A DNA stretch of 64,000 nt from JAJPJE01 sp963724985 (GTDB lineage: Bacteria > Acidobacteriota > Terriglobia > Terriglobales > Acidobacteriaceae): the NCBI GenBank assembly GCA_963724985.1, contig CAVRWV010000019.1:496001-560000 (forward strand), written 5' to 3'. This document shows, one piece after another, positions 26,545-35,609 of this stretch. Position 1 is the stretch's first letter, and each line of letters opens with the position of its first letter. The notes beneath the pieces are model-generated. The model was not told the origin of the DNA, ran no database searches, and saw nothing but the letters and a program-made list of their open reading frames with translations. The position numbers were made by a program, and so were the translations under genes.

Positions 26545-29391
26545 GTGCCACTGGACCTGAAAGCCACCATCAATCTGCCAAAGACCGCGTTTCCGATGAA
26601 GGCTAACCTTCCTCAGAATGAGCCGAAATTACTGGCCCAATGGGAGGAGGAAAGGATCTATGACCAGATCCGGCGCGAACGCAAGGGCTCGCCTGTCTAC
26701 CTGTTGCACGACGGTCCTCCCTACGCCAATGGACCGATTCACCTGGGACATGCGCTCAACAAGTGCCTGAAGGATTTCATCGTGAAATCCAAGACTATGG
26801 CTGGCTTTGATTCTCCCTACGTTCCTGGATGGGATTGTCACGGCCTTCCCATCGAAATCAAGGTCGACGAATCTTTGGGCGGTAAGAAGCTGCAAATGGA
26901 CCCCATGCAGGTAAGACAAGCCTGCCGGGAGTATGCGCAAAAGTACCTGGACCTGCAGCGAATGCAGTTCAAGAGGTTAGGGATTTTTGGCCGCTTCGAA
27001 GAACCGTATTCCACCATGACCCCGCAGTATGAGTCAGTGGTGGTTGAGACCTTGTTCAAGTTCTTTGCGAAAGACGCCATCTACAAAGGATTGCGTCCGG
27101 TGTACTGGTGCATCCACGACCGCACCGCACTCGCGGAAGCCGAAGTGGAGTATGAGAACCACACCAGTCCAAGTGTGTGGGTGCGTTACGCGCTACAGTC
27201 GGACCCACGACAGGTTGATCCCGGGCTGGCGGAAGCACAAGCTCGCAGCAAAAAAACTGTGTATGCGATCATCTGGACCACCACTCCGTGGACACTGCCA
27301 GCTTCGATGGCGATCGCTTTTCATCCGGACGAGGAATACGTCGCCGTCGAAACCGGAGACGCTATCTACATCGTCGCCGACAAACTAGCGTCCGTTACCG
27401 CGGAGAAGGCTGGCTTCAACGATGTAAAGGTCGCCGCGCGCTTCCCCGGACGGAAGCTCGAGTACGCCTCGTTCTATCATCCATTCCTGCCATGGCCTGA
27501 TCGAAAAGTGCTAGGTGTATTGGCTGACTACGTGACCATGGATCAGGGCACGGGCGCCGTACACACTGCGCCGGCCCACGGTGCCGACGACTTCTACACC
27601 GGTGTCAAATACAAGATCGATCAGACCTGCAACGTGGACGATGCTGGACGTCTGCAAAACGGCCTTCCCGAATACAACGGACTTACTGTTTTCGAAGCGA
27701 ATTCGAAAATCGTCGAGCTTCTAAAGACTCGCGGCGTGCTGCTGCACTTTGAAAAAATCGAGCACTCGTATCCGCACTGCTGGCGCTGCCACAATCCGGT
27801 GATCTTCCGCGCGACTGAACAGTGGTTTATTTCGATGGAAGGCAAGGTCGACGGCACCGAATCGCTGCGCAAGCGCGCGCTCGACGAGATCAGCAAAGTG
27901 AAGTGGGATCCTGCCTGGGGCGAAGAGCGCATCTCGAACATGATCGCGACGCGCCCGGATTGGTGCATCTCACGCCAGCGCGTCTGGGGCGTCCCCATCG
28001 CGGTGTTCACTTGTGTTGAATGCAAGACCATCCTGAATCGCCCTGAAGTACATCAAGCTGTCGTGCATCTCTTCGCCACCAAGGGCGCAGACGCGTGGTA
28101 CAGCACTACGCCGGAGCAAATCATCCAGCAAGGGACGAAGTGTCAGTGCGGCCACACAAAATTCAACAAGGAGATGGACATCATCGACGTGTGGTTCGAG
28201 TCCGGCTCCAGTTACCTGGCCACGCAGCGGCACGAGCCTTCCTGGCCCTATCCCTCGGATCTTTACCTGGAGGGTGGCGATCAGTACCGCGGATGGTTTC
28301 ACTCTTCCCTGCTCTGCGCCGTCGGCGCGACGAACCAGGCCCCGTACAAGGGCGTCGCGACAAATGGCTGGACGCTCGATCCGCAAGGGCGCGCCATGTC
28401 GAAGTCACTCGGAAACGGAGTTGATCCGGTTGAGATCACCGATAAGCTTGGGGCCGAAATCGTACGGCTGTGGGTTTCATCCGTCGATTTCCGCGAAGAC
28501 GTGCGCTGTTCCAACGAACTCATGGATCGCGTAGCGGAAAACTATCGCAAGGTGCGGAATACATTCCGCTACATCTTGGGAAACCTGAATGGCTTCGATC
28601 CTGCAAAGCATGCCATCCCGTTCGAGGACATGCACTCGATCGATCAGTACACTCTGCTGCGCACCGCTGAATTTTCCCGCGAGGTGCGGCGGTGGTATGA
28701 CGAGTTCCAGTTCCACAAGGTGTATCAGCAACTGGTGGCGTTTTCAGTAGTCGATCTCAGCGCGGTTTACTTCGATATTCTCAAGGATCGGCTATATACG
28801 TCCGGTCCCAACTCAGTGGCGCGCCGTTCCGCCCAAACCGCAATCTGGCGGATCGCGGAAGCTCTGGTCCGACTCGTCGCCCCAATTATGAGTTTCACCG
28901 CTGATGAAGTATGGCGATATCTGCCGAGCACACCCGGACGAGCTGCGAGTGTCCACCTCGAGACTTTCTGGAAGGAGTCCGAACTCGCGCCGGTCGATAC
29001 TCAACATCTCAAGCTGGAGCAGGACTGGGAAGCTCTGCTGAAGGTGCGCCTCGAGGTGCTGAAGGCGTTGGAGGCTGCGCGCGAACGCAAGGAGATCGGC
29101 TCCGCCTTGGAAGCTCAGGTAACTTTGCAGGCTCCCGATTCCGTTTACCCGGTGCTGGAGAAATTCAGGAACGAACTTCGCTACATTTTCATCGTATCTA
29201 AAGTTGAGCTCCTTAAGAGCGCAGCGACGAATGGGAGCGATGGATTGAAAATCAGCGTAACCAGGGCGCCCGGCCAGAAGTGCGAGCGATGCTGGAATTA
29301 TTCCACTCACGTCGGTGAAAATCATAATTACCCGATGGTGTGCGAGCGTTGCAGCGCAGTTCTGGAGGAAATTGAGCGTGAGCAGTTCTGA
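26545..29391 (+). CDS. ileS: Isoleucyl-tRNA synthetase
   Basis: A 948-residue class I aminoacyl-tRNA synthetase that charges tRNA-Ile. The HIGH-type motif is PIHLGHALNK, the KMSKS loop is AMSKSLGNGVDPVEI, and the editing domain (CP1) is present with TTTPWTLPASMAI and GTGAVHTAPAHGADD. The C-terminal zinc-binding Cys set is CERCWNYSTHV and CERCSAVL. Length and motif order are normal for the bacterial enzyme. GTG 26545 is the start. lspA follows 48 bases after its stop, a common bacterial arrangement. Confidence 0.97.
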   Translation: MPLDLKATINLPKTAFPMKANLPQNEPKLLAQWEEERIYDQIRRERKGSPVYLLHDGPPYANGPIHLGHALNKCLKDFIVKSKTMAGFDSPYVPGWDCHGLPIEIKVDESLGGKKLQMDPMQVRQACREYAQKYLDLQRMQFKRLGIFGRFEEPYSTMTPQYESVVVETLFKFFAKDAIYKGLRPVYWCIHDRTALAEAEVEYENHTSPSVWVRYALQSDPRQVDPGLAEAQARSKKTVYAIIWTTTPWTLPASMAIAFHPDEEYVAVETGDAIYIVADKLASVTAEKAGFNDVKVAARFPGRKLEYASFYHPFLPWPDRKVLGVLADYVTMDQGTGAVHTAPAHGADDFYTGVKYKIDQTCNVDDAGRLQNGLPEYNGLTVFEANSKIVELLKTRGVLLHFEKIEHSYPHCWRCHNPVIFRATEQWFISMEGKVDGTESLRKRALDEISKVKWDPAWGEERISNMIATRPDWCISRQRVWGVPIAVFTCVECKTILNRPEVHQAVVHLFATKGADAWYSTTPEQIIQQGTKCQCGHTKFNKEMDIIDVWFESGSSYLATQRHEPSWPYPSDLYLEGGDQYRGWFHSSLLCAVGATNQAPYKGVATNGWTLDPQGRAMSKSLGNGVDPVEITDKLGAEIVRLWVSSVDFREDVRCSNELMDRVAENYRKVRNTFRYILGNLNGFDPAKHAIPFEDMHSIDQYTLLRTAEFSREVRRWYDEFQFHKVYQQLVAFSVVDLSAVYFDILKDRLYTSGPNSVARRSAQTAIWRIAEALVRLVAPIMSFTADEVWRYLPSTPGRAASVHLETFWKESELAPVDTQHLKLEQDWEALLKVRLEVLKALEAARERKEIGSALEAQVTLQAPDSVYPVLEKFRNELRYIFIVSKVELLKSAATNGSDGLKISVTRAPGQKCERCWNYSTHVGENHNYPMVCERCSAVLEEIEREQF

Positions 29392-29439
29392 AGAAGCTGT
29401 TCAGTTCCGCGCTTGGCGCAGGTGGCTAATCCAGGAAAG

Positions 29440-29952
29440 ATGACTCGGAACCCGGCAATGCGAACTTTGTATTTCACTATTGCGCTATCGGTGGTCTTGT
29501 TCGACCGCCTTGCTAAGTGGCTGGTTGCGACTCACATCACCCTCCACGACACGGTCGATATTATTCCCGGATTCTTTCGTCTCACGCACCTGGAAAACAG
29601 CGGTGCTGCCTTCGGACTCTTCGCCGATTCCCCGTCGCAATGGAAGCTGACGATTCTGGTCGTGTTCTCACTCGTCGCTTTGGGCGTTGTCACCGTGCTG
29701 CTATGGAAGAACAGTTACGTGCTGACCAGCACTGGCGTGGGTCTCGCATTGATTCTTGGCGGCGCAATTGGAAATCTGTGGGATCGCGTGATCGACGGTC
29801 ATGTGGTCGATTTTCTTCTTTTCTACGTGAAGCAATATCAGTGGCCCGCCTTCAACGTCGCGGACAGTGCCATCGTAGTTGGAGCTCTGCTGCTTGTAGC
29901 TGAAATACTCTTTTCCAAGCCAGCCACTTCCGAGCAGGCGATCAGCCGTTAG
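29440..29952 (+). CDS. lspA: Lipoprotein signal peptidase
   Basis: A 170-residue membrane protease that removes signal peptides from prolipoproteins after lipid attachment. Four hydrophobic helices are visible, and the two catalytic Asp residues sit in GNLWDRVIDGHVVDF and FNVADSAIVV. The start is not certain: ATG 29440, ATG 29458 and TTG 29413 are all in frame; 29440 gives the usual family length. It probably shares the ileS promoter. Confidence 0.92.
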   Translation: MTRNPAMRTLYFTIALSVVLFDRLAKWLVATHITLHDTVDIIPGFFRLTHLENSGAAFGLFADSPSQWKLTILVVFSLVALGVVTVLLWKNSYVLTSTGVGLALILGGAIGNLWDRVIDGHVVDFLLFYVKQYQWPAFNVADSAIVVGALLLVAEILFSKPATSEQAISR

Positions 29953-30104
29953 CACTCTAGATTTTCAATCTGCCTTCCTCAGTGCATTCTTCTGCTTTTC
30001 GTAAGTGGCTGAATTCGCCTGCCATCTTGCCCCGATAGCCTTGCCATCCAAAACCACAAAGGTCGAGTATTCGGCTTTTAAACGAACGCTCACGGGGAGT
30101 ACAT

Positions 30105-30608
30105 ATGCTGGGAGTAAAAAAACTTTGCGCGCTTGCCGTTACCATTTGCCTGTTGTGGTTCCTGGCCGTACCGGCGTTTGCTGCAGATCCACAGGTCACC
30201 AAGAAAGACCTCAAGGGAATCAACCCTGGCCACCACAAATATGCCTTCGCTGTCATCGGTGGTGCAGCCTTGGGAATGGGAATTGGTGCGGCAATTGGTG
30301 GAGGATGGGGTAATGACATCACCAAGGGACTACTGATCGGAAGCGGCGCTTCCTCCGCGTTCTATCTCCATTCACATCGGCATGACACCATGGGCGGATG
30401 GAGGAACTGGGCCTATTTGGGCTCCTACACAGCCTTGGGCGGTGGTATAGGCTGGACGGTTTGCGGTTGCAACACTGGATTAGGAGCGGGTTTGTTGGTC
30501 GGGGGTGGTGGATCCGCTATCTGGTTAGCTGAGAACCCGCAGCGCACGCATCCAACGGCAACCAACGCGCCCAATGCGCCTACTCCTCAGCCGCCGCCGC
30601 AACCATAG
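30105..30608 (+). CDS. Exported glycine-rich membrane-associated protein
   Basis: The 167-residue product has a signal peptide (AVTICLLWFLAVPAFA) and then Gly-rich hydrophobic segments, for example VIGGAALGMGIGAAIGGGWG, that look like glycine-zipper helices, ending in a Pro-rich tail. No known enzyme family is recognised. It is separated from lspA by 152 bases and is convergent with the transglycosylase gene. Confidence 0.65.
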   Translation: MLGVKKLCALAVTICLLWFLAVPAFAADPQVTKKDLKGINPGHHKYAFAVIGGAALGMGIGAAIGGGWGNDITKGLLIGSGASSAFYLHSHRHDTMGGWRNWAYLGSYTALGGGIGWTVCGCNTGLGAGLLVGGGGSAIWLAENPQRTHPTATNAPNAPTPQPPPQP

Positions 30609-30660
30609 CCCAGCGTGAGTCGTCCCCGCCGCCTGGCTCCCCGTTGCGGCTGGGGCAACT

Positions 30661-32991
30661 TCACTTGCTGCCATGATTGATCGCGACTCTCTCCTGCGAA
30701 GGCTCAGAGTAGATTCGCCTGTACAGCGATACGTTGCGCAGGATTGCCTGCACATATTCGCGAGTCTCGGTGAAGGGGATCGACTCCACGAATTCCTGCG
30801 TGTCACGATACTTGCCGTCCGCGAGCCAACTGTCGACACGGTCAGTCCCAGCGTTGTATGCGGCAAGAGCGTACTCGAAACGGCCGTTATACCGATCGAC
30901 GAGATCTTTGAAGTAGCGCGTCCCAAGTTGTAGGTTGGTGGTCGGCGCTAGCAATTGAGTGCTGCGATACCCGCGAATTCTAAGCTCCCTGGCGACGGTC
31001 TTGCCGGTCCCGGGTAACAGCTGCATAAGTCCAACCGCGTTGGCACGTGAAACTGCACCAGCATTGAACTCAGACTCTTGCCGAATCAACGAGGCGACGA
31101 GAAACGGATCGAGCCCATTCAATAAGCTGAATTTCCTCAGGTCGGTCCAATATGGCCGTGGAAACAGATATTCCCAGTAAGGCCGCGGCAACGTCGCATA
31201 ATCCATCGACCAGTAAGCGGGGACGGTCCGCTTTATGTACTCGATTGCGCGCTGGTAGCCACCACTGTCCTGATACAAACGTCCGATCTCATTGGCCGCC
31301 CACGCATCGCCACCGTTCGAAGAGGCCTGCTGTAACTCTCGCACCGCGAAGTCGTACATTGCCGCGTTTTCCAGTAGACGCGCTTTTTGAAATCGCAAAT
31401 CGTCTGTCGGAGCCGTAATCAGTTGCCGAGCGACCACAGTTACTGGAGGTACGCGGTCCAGGAGCGGATCGGAGATTGCTTGAACCGTGCCGATTCCCTC
31501 CATGCGATCGCGCGCCCTGTCCGCGTAGTAGTAGTTGCGGAACCTATCTGTAAGCTTCTGATAATAAGCCGCGGCTCGTGGCACATCGTTTTGCTCTTCA
31601 GCTAAACGCGCGCGCCAATACAGCGCCGCCGGAACCTCGGGTGAGTCCGGATACAGCGAGAGTTGCTCTTCGAAACCCTTCGCGGCCTCGACGGTCCGTC
31701 CCTGCCGCAGCGTCAGCCAGGCAGCCTTCCAGTGCGCGCTATGTCCGTACTTCCCACTCGGGAAACGTTCGGAGACTTCGCGATAGGAATCGATCGCGCG
31801 ATCGTAATCGCGCTTGAGCAGGTACATGTTTCCCGCACCGAAAAGCTGTTGTTCGAGATAAACACTGTTCGGAGCGGACTGCCGCAATTGTGCAAGCGTA
31901 TCGACGAAGCGATTCTGGTCGTCTTCCGCGCGTGCAATATCGGCTAGAGTTGCCAGGCGTTGCGCGTTTGCATCGCCCGTGGACACTGTGAGCGATTCGA
32001 GATAAGTGCGCGCACCCCGCCGATCACCGCCTCGGTATTGCGCAACACCGATACTGACTGCAACGGTGTCCCGATCCTCCGGCGTGAGCGATTGGCTTTG
32101 CAGTTGCCGATATTCACGCAATGCGTCACTGTATCGGCGCGCCTGTGAAAGCTGATCCGCTCGTTCTCTTGCCTGCTGTGCCGTTCCCGTCAGGGCATTT
32201 ACGGCAAGCAACTCAACGCCAGCCGAATCGGCTTCCGTTGCCAGCGGTTGCTGGAAGTACAACTGACGAAGAATCTCTGCTCCTTTGTCATTCTGGCCAG
32301 CACGCAGATAAGCGCGACCCAGCGTCAACTCAACATCGGACCGATTTGCATCCGCATATTTTGAGAGCGCAGCTACGGCTTCCTGAGGCGACCCCGCAGC
32401 CAGAAGACCGTTGGCGTAGATCACGGCCGCATCACGCGTGAAAATTGAGTCAGGGTATTTTGTCTCGAAGCCACGTAGAATTTCGATGACACGCTGTTCG
32501 TCTCCGCCTGCGCCGTAAGCCATCGCCAGAAAATACGCGACGTAATCACCGAGTTCGCCGGAATGCAACTCCGCTTTCTTCAGCGGAGGAATAGCGGCTG
32601 GGTAATCGCGATCAAGGATGTGTGCGTATCCAAGTACAAGATTCGCCATCATGCCGGCATCGTCACCGGCATGACGTGTAGCGTACGACTGCACGCCGGC
32701 GTACGCTGCCTTCGTCCGATTATCGAGAAGTTGTTTCGCCATCGGCTTCAGCGAAGCGGACGCCACGAAGGCGCGCGTCATACGATGACTGCGGAGTAGA
32801 TCGCGCTCACGCTTCTTCCGCTCGGCAGCCGTCAATGGGCGCTTCTTCGATTTGTTTCGGGAAGAGTGTGTCTTGGTGCTCGGTTTATGCGAATCAGAGC
32901 TGGGGGTGCTTGCCGTTTGCGAAAAGGACCAAACAGCGCTGCCGAGGAGGAGACACAGAGAAACTACGAATGCAGAACACCGGGAACTCAC
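30661..32991 (-). CDS. Soluble lytic murein transglycosylase (Slt70-like)
   Basis: A 776-residue exported protein that cleaves the glycan strands of peptidoglycan without hydrolysis. A signal peptide (MSSRCSAFVVSLCLLLGSAVWSFSQ) is followed by a long alpha-solenoid of TPR-like helices (residues 90-560) and a C-terminal SLT domain. LIRQESEFNAGAVSRANAVG contains the catalytic Glu, and GLMQLLPGTGKTVARELR and ALAAYNAGTDRVDSW complete the domain. The architecture matches Slt70 but is longer. It starts 8 bases before the end of the window's GAF-protein gene, so the two probably form an operon. Confidence 0.92.
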   Translation of the reverse strand: MSSRCSAFVVSLCLLLGSAVWSFSQTASTPSSDSHKPSTKTHSSRNKSKKRPLTAAERKKRERDLLRSHRMTRAFVASASLKPMAKQLLDNRTKAAYAGVQSYATRHAGDDAGMMANLVLGYAHILDRDYPAAIPPLKKAELHSGELGDYVAYFLAMAYGAGGDEQRVIEILRGFETKYPDSIFTRDAAVIYANGLLAAGSPQEAVAALSKYADANRSDVELTLGRAYLRAGQNDKGAEILRQLYFQQPLATEADSAGVELLAVNALTGTAQQARERADQLSQARRYSDALREYRQLQSQSLTPEDRDTVAVSIGVAQYRGGDRRGARTYLESLTVSTGDANAQRLATLADIARAEDDQNRFVDTLAQLRQSAPNSVYLEQQLFGAGNMYLLKRDYDRAIDSYREVSERFPSGKYGHSAHWKAAWLTLRQGRTVEAAKGFEEQLSLYPDSPEVPAALYWRARLAEEQNDVPRAAAYYQKLTDRFRNYYYADRARDRMEGIGTVQAISDPLLDRVPPVTVVARQLITAPTDDLRFQKARLLENAAMYDFAVRELQQASSNGGDAWAANEIGRLYQDSGGYQRAIEYIKRTVPAYWSMDYATLPRPYWEYLFPRPYWTDLRKFSLLNGLDPFLVASLIRQESEFNAGAVSRANAVGLMQLLPGTGKTVARELRIRGYRSTQLLAPTTNLQLGTRYFKDLVDRYNGRFEYALAAYNAGTDRVDSWLADGKYRDTQEFVESIPFTETREYVQAILRNVSLYRRIYSEPSQERVAINHGSK

Positions 32992-33000
32992 GCTCTTAGT

Positions 33001-34017
33001 TTAGCGCGGAAACGCCGCTCCGAGCAGAGAGGGATTGTTATCAGCCAAGATACGGACCAGCTCCTGGTTGAACAGATCTGAGGATCCGGCCGCTGTCTGG
33101 CCGTAGCGCTTCTCATAAGTCTCGCGACTCTTCTCGATGTCGTCACGCAGCCGATCGTAGAGATCGTGATTCGTCTTGCCTTCGCTTACCTTCGCCTGGT
33201 TGTAGAGCTTGATTTCTTCCACCAAAAGTTTGGCGAAGCGACGAGCTTTCTTGTGCAGATCGTCTTCCGGACCCGCTACGGCGGGAGGCGCCACCGGTAC
33301 TGCGACTGCTGTTCCACCCGAAGACGACGCACCTGCTGCAGCCGCCATAACGGCCCCAGCGGCAGCCGCGATTCCGGCTCCATTCGTATCTGGGGACGAC
33401 GCAACCGCCGACCGCCGATTCGCGCACAGCTCCAGCCACCAGCCAGTGGTTCGAACCAGGATTTCCAATGCTGCGGAATCGAGTTTCCCTGCCGGATCAC
33501 CGCCGTCGGCGTAGAGCAGGGCGACGCAACGATCGCGAACAACCAGCGGCATCACCACAACCTCATCGCGCGCCGGCCAGCCAAACTTCACGCCCGCATT
33601 GCCGTAGAACTGCTCCATGCGGCCCGACACCGAGGAACGATTGGAGATTGCTTGAGCCGCCAGGCCGTTTCCGAGTTCCAGAGGCGTAGTACGGATGATC
33701 TCGTTGTCCTGAAAGCCACGTGCGCGCCACCCCGCGGCGGTGTTGCCGCGGACGACGAAAATAGCAGTGCGCTGGCTAAACGACGCGCACCCTTCCAACA
33801 GCGCATCGAGGATATCGACTTGAGCGGTGGACCCCTGAATACGGTTCATCGCCTCGCGTAACAGCTCGGCAATCGGTTCGTCGTGATTGCCTCCCGGCAG
33901 GACAAGTTCCTCCGCCAGACGGCGTGCGACCGTTTCGCGAATCTGCGAAAACGAGTTGCCCAGTACTTCCGCAATGATCTGTTCAACCGCGTCCGTAAGT
34001 TGTTTCGTATCCGCCAT
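33001..34017 (-). CDS. GAF-domain protein of unknown function
   Basis: A 338-residue protein. Residues about 60-220 look like a GAF-type sensor domain (TAIFVVRGNTAAGWRARGF, ELGNGLAAQAISN, VVMPLVVRDRCVALLYADG). A variable Ala/Ser-rich linker follows, then a helical C-terminal part (DDLHKKARRFAKLLVEEIKL, LYDRLRDDIEKSRETYEKRY). No kinase, cyclase or other output domain is seen. ATG 34017 is chosen because GGAG lies 6 bases upstream; the frame runs 18 codons further. It precedes the transglycosylase gene. Confidence 0.75.
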   Translation of the reverse strand: MADTKQLTDAVEQIIAEVLGNSFSQIRETVARRLAEELVLPGGNHDEPIAELLREAMNRIQGSTAQVDILDALLEGCASFSQRTAIFVVRGNTAAGWRARGFQDNEIIRTTPLELGNGLAAQAISNRSSVSGRMEQFYGNAGVKFGWPARDEVVVMPLVVRDRCVALLYADGGDPAGKLDSAALEILVRTTGWWLELCANRRSAVASSPDTNGAGIAAAAGAVMAAAAGASSSGGTAVAVPVAPPAVAGPEDDLHKKARRFAKLLVEEIKLYNQAKVSEGKTNHDLYDRLRDDIEKSRETYEKRYGQTAAGSSDLFNQELVRILADNNPSLLGAAFPR

Positions 34018-34238
34018 GAAGCTCCAGCCGCCAACGGGAATTCGGATTCGGAAGGGGTGATTATATTGCAATCTTTGGCTTACACCATGGTTACCTAGGT
34101 TTAATCCCTAGCGAGTAGTGGAAAACTCCCAAAATCCCCGGAAAGTGCTGATGAAAATGGATTTCAAAAAGCCCTGTGCTCACCTTAGAGACCGTTTACA
34201 ATAGGCTTCCTGGATTAAACTTCTGAATCGGGAGCCTC

Positions 34239-34871
34239 ATGGGAGCCATCCAAAAGGTGAACGAACCGGCACCGTTGACTGAAGAGCTGGTACTGGTTAC
34301 TGCCGCGAAAGCGGGAGATGTCGGCGCGTTCGAGGAACTCGTTCGGCGATACGATCGGAACGTTTTCCGGATTGCGCAGCATATTACGCAGAACCGGGAA
34401 GACGCAGAAGACGTCGTGCAGGACGCGTTTCTGAAGGCGTACGAAAATTTGCCGCAGTTCCAGATGCAGTCCAAGTTTTACACCTGGCTGGTCCGGATTG
34501 CGGTGAACGAAGCCCTGATGAAGCTCCGCCGTAGACGGCCGGAGCGCATGGTTTCGTTGGACGAAGAAGTTCGTACGGAAGAGGATTCCATGCCGCGTGA
34601 GATCGCGGACTGGAGTCCGAATCCGGAGCAGCAGTACAACCAGGCGGAACTGAAAGACATTCTCGGCAAGACGATACAAGGTTTGCCGCCCAGCTTCCGC
34701 ACGGTGTTCGTTTTGCGCGATGTAGAAGGTCTGTCAACCGAAGAGACTGCGGAGGCACTCAACTTGAGCATTCCTGCTGTTAAGTCGCGACTGTTGAGAG
34801 CTCGGCTGCAACTGAGAGAACGGTTGAACAAGTACTTCAAAGCCCGTAAGGGTGGGGACAGCAATAAGTGA
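34239..34871 (+). CDS. ECF-type RNA polymerase sigma factor
   Basis: A 210-residue sigma factor with region 2 (FEELVRRYDRNVFRIAQHIT, EDAEDVVQDAFLKAYENLPQF) and region 4 (LPPSFRTVFVLRDVEGLS, IPAVKSRLLRARLQLRERL). It directs RNA polymerase to a small set of promoters, usually for envelope or oxidative stress. The next gene overlaps by 4 bases and encodes a zinc anti-sigma factor, which presumably holds it inactive. No cognate promoter could be identified by eye. Confidence 0.93.
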   Translation: MGAIQKVNEPAPLTEELVLVTAAKAGDVGAFEELVRRYDRNVFRIAQHITQNREDAEDVVQDAFLKAYENLPQFQMQSKFYTWLVRIAVNEALMKLRRRRPERMVSLDEEVRTEEDSMPREIADWSPNPEQQYNQAELKDILGKTIQGLPPSFRTVFVLRDVEGLSTEETAEALNLSIPAVKSRLLRARLQLRERLNKYFKARKGGDSNK

Positions 34872-35122
34872 CCTGCAAAGACTTCCTAAAAGAACTAACC
34901 GATTACCTCGACGACTCGCTGGATACGCGCACTCGTTCCGAGCTCGAAGAGCACCTTCAGTGGTGCCACAACTGCTACGTTATCTGCAACACCACCAAGA
35001 AGACCATCGAGATCTATCGCGATTCGACCCTTTATGAACTTCCCGACGATTTGCGTGGCCGTTTGCGGTCAGCAATCATGACAAAATGCCGCGCGAAGAA
35101 GCCGAGCACTTCCGGCGCTTAG
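34868..35122 (+). CDS. Anti-sigma factor with zinc-finger (zf-HC2/ZAS) domain
   Basis: An 84-residue soluble protein. The ZAS motif is complete: EEHLQWCHNCYVIC has His-x3-Cys-x2-Cys for zinc binding. There is no membrane helix, so it is a cytoplasmic anti-sigma of the RsrA/ChrR type. Its GTG start overlaps the sigma gene's TGA (34868-34871), which points to translational coupling and fixed stoichiometry with the sigma factor. Confidence 0.88.
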   Translation: MTCKDFLKELTDYLDDSLDTRTRSELEEHLQWCHNCYVICNTTKKTIEIYRDSTLYELPDDLRGRLRSAIMTKCRAKKPSTSGA

Positions 35123-35148
35123 TCTTCCATTCCCATTTCGGCAATAAT

Positions 35149-35166
35149 TTGCACTCCTAAGTGCAA
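35149..35166. other. Inverted repeat downstream of the anti-sigma gene
   Basis: TTGCACT-CCTA-AGTGCAA is a perfect 7-bp inverted repeat with a 4-base centre, 26 bases after the anti-sigma stop. It could be an operator for the next gene or a hairpin; no T run follows. Confidence 0.35.
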
Positions 35167-35288
35167 GGAAACACTTCTCTTCTTTTCTCTCCGAACGAAA
35201 CGAAACCTAATCCCGAGTTCCCGAATCTAAGTAGTCAGATGTGGGCGGCTCTCTCCCAGGGTCGCCAGGTTCTGGAGGGAGGTACCTC

Positions 35289-35528
35289 ATGTTCCGCAGA
35301 TTGATGGAAGGATTCTTTGGCTGTTCCCACGCCAACTACAGTTTTCCAAGGAGCAAAAGACCTGGTGAACGTCGTACCGGCGCGGCGGCGCTGACGGGAA
35401 CTTATGTCGTATGCCTGGATTGTGGTAAAGAGTTCGCCTACGACTGGCAGCGGATGAAAGTCGTCCAGCCCGACAATAAGCCTGCTCCGGCTCTTGCCGA
35501 GCCTGCCCGCTCTTACGCGACAAAATAA
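35289..35528 (+). CDS. Small conserved protein with a Cys-x2-Cys motif
   Basis: A 79-residue protein beginning MFRRLMEGFFGCSHANYSFP and containing VCLDCGKEFAYDWQRMKVV. The Cys pair, together with CSH near the N-terminus, could bind zinc. I do not know a function. GGAGGGAGG lies just upstream of ATG 35289, which is preferred over the longer frame opening at 35241. A strong bidirectional terminator follows. Confidence 0.7.
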   Translation: MFRRLMEGFFGCSHANYSFPRSKRPGERRTGAAALTGTYVVCLDCGKEFAYDWQRMKVVQPDNKPAPALAEPARSYATK

Positions 35529-35560
35529 CTCGCGCCCTTTCGACAAAATCTAGCGCATGA

Positions 35561-35590
35561 AAAAAGCCCGGCGACTTTGCCGGGCTTTTC
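35561..35590. terminator. Bidirectional terminator
   Basis: AGCCCGGC (35565-35572) pairs with GCCGGGCT (35579-35586) around GACTTT. It is flanked by AAAAA on the left and TTTT on the right, so it serves both the small Cys-protein gene and the convergent M48 peptidase gene. Confidence 0.88.
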
Positions 35591-35609
35591 TATTTAGGTT
35601 CAAGCAGCT

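Noticed and set aside
29953..30104. c-di-GMP riboswitch upstream of the glycine-rich protein gene
   Set aside because: Some GC-rich pairing is visible, but the conserved core of the class is not.
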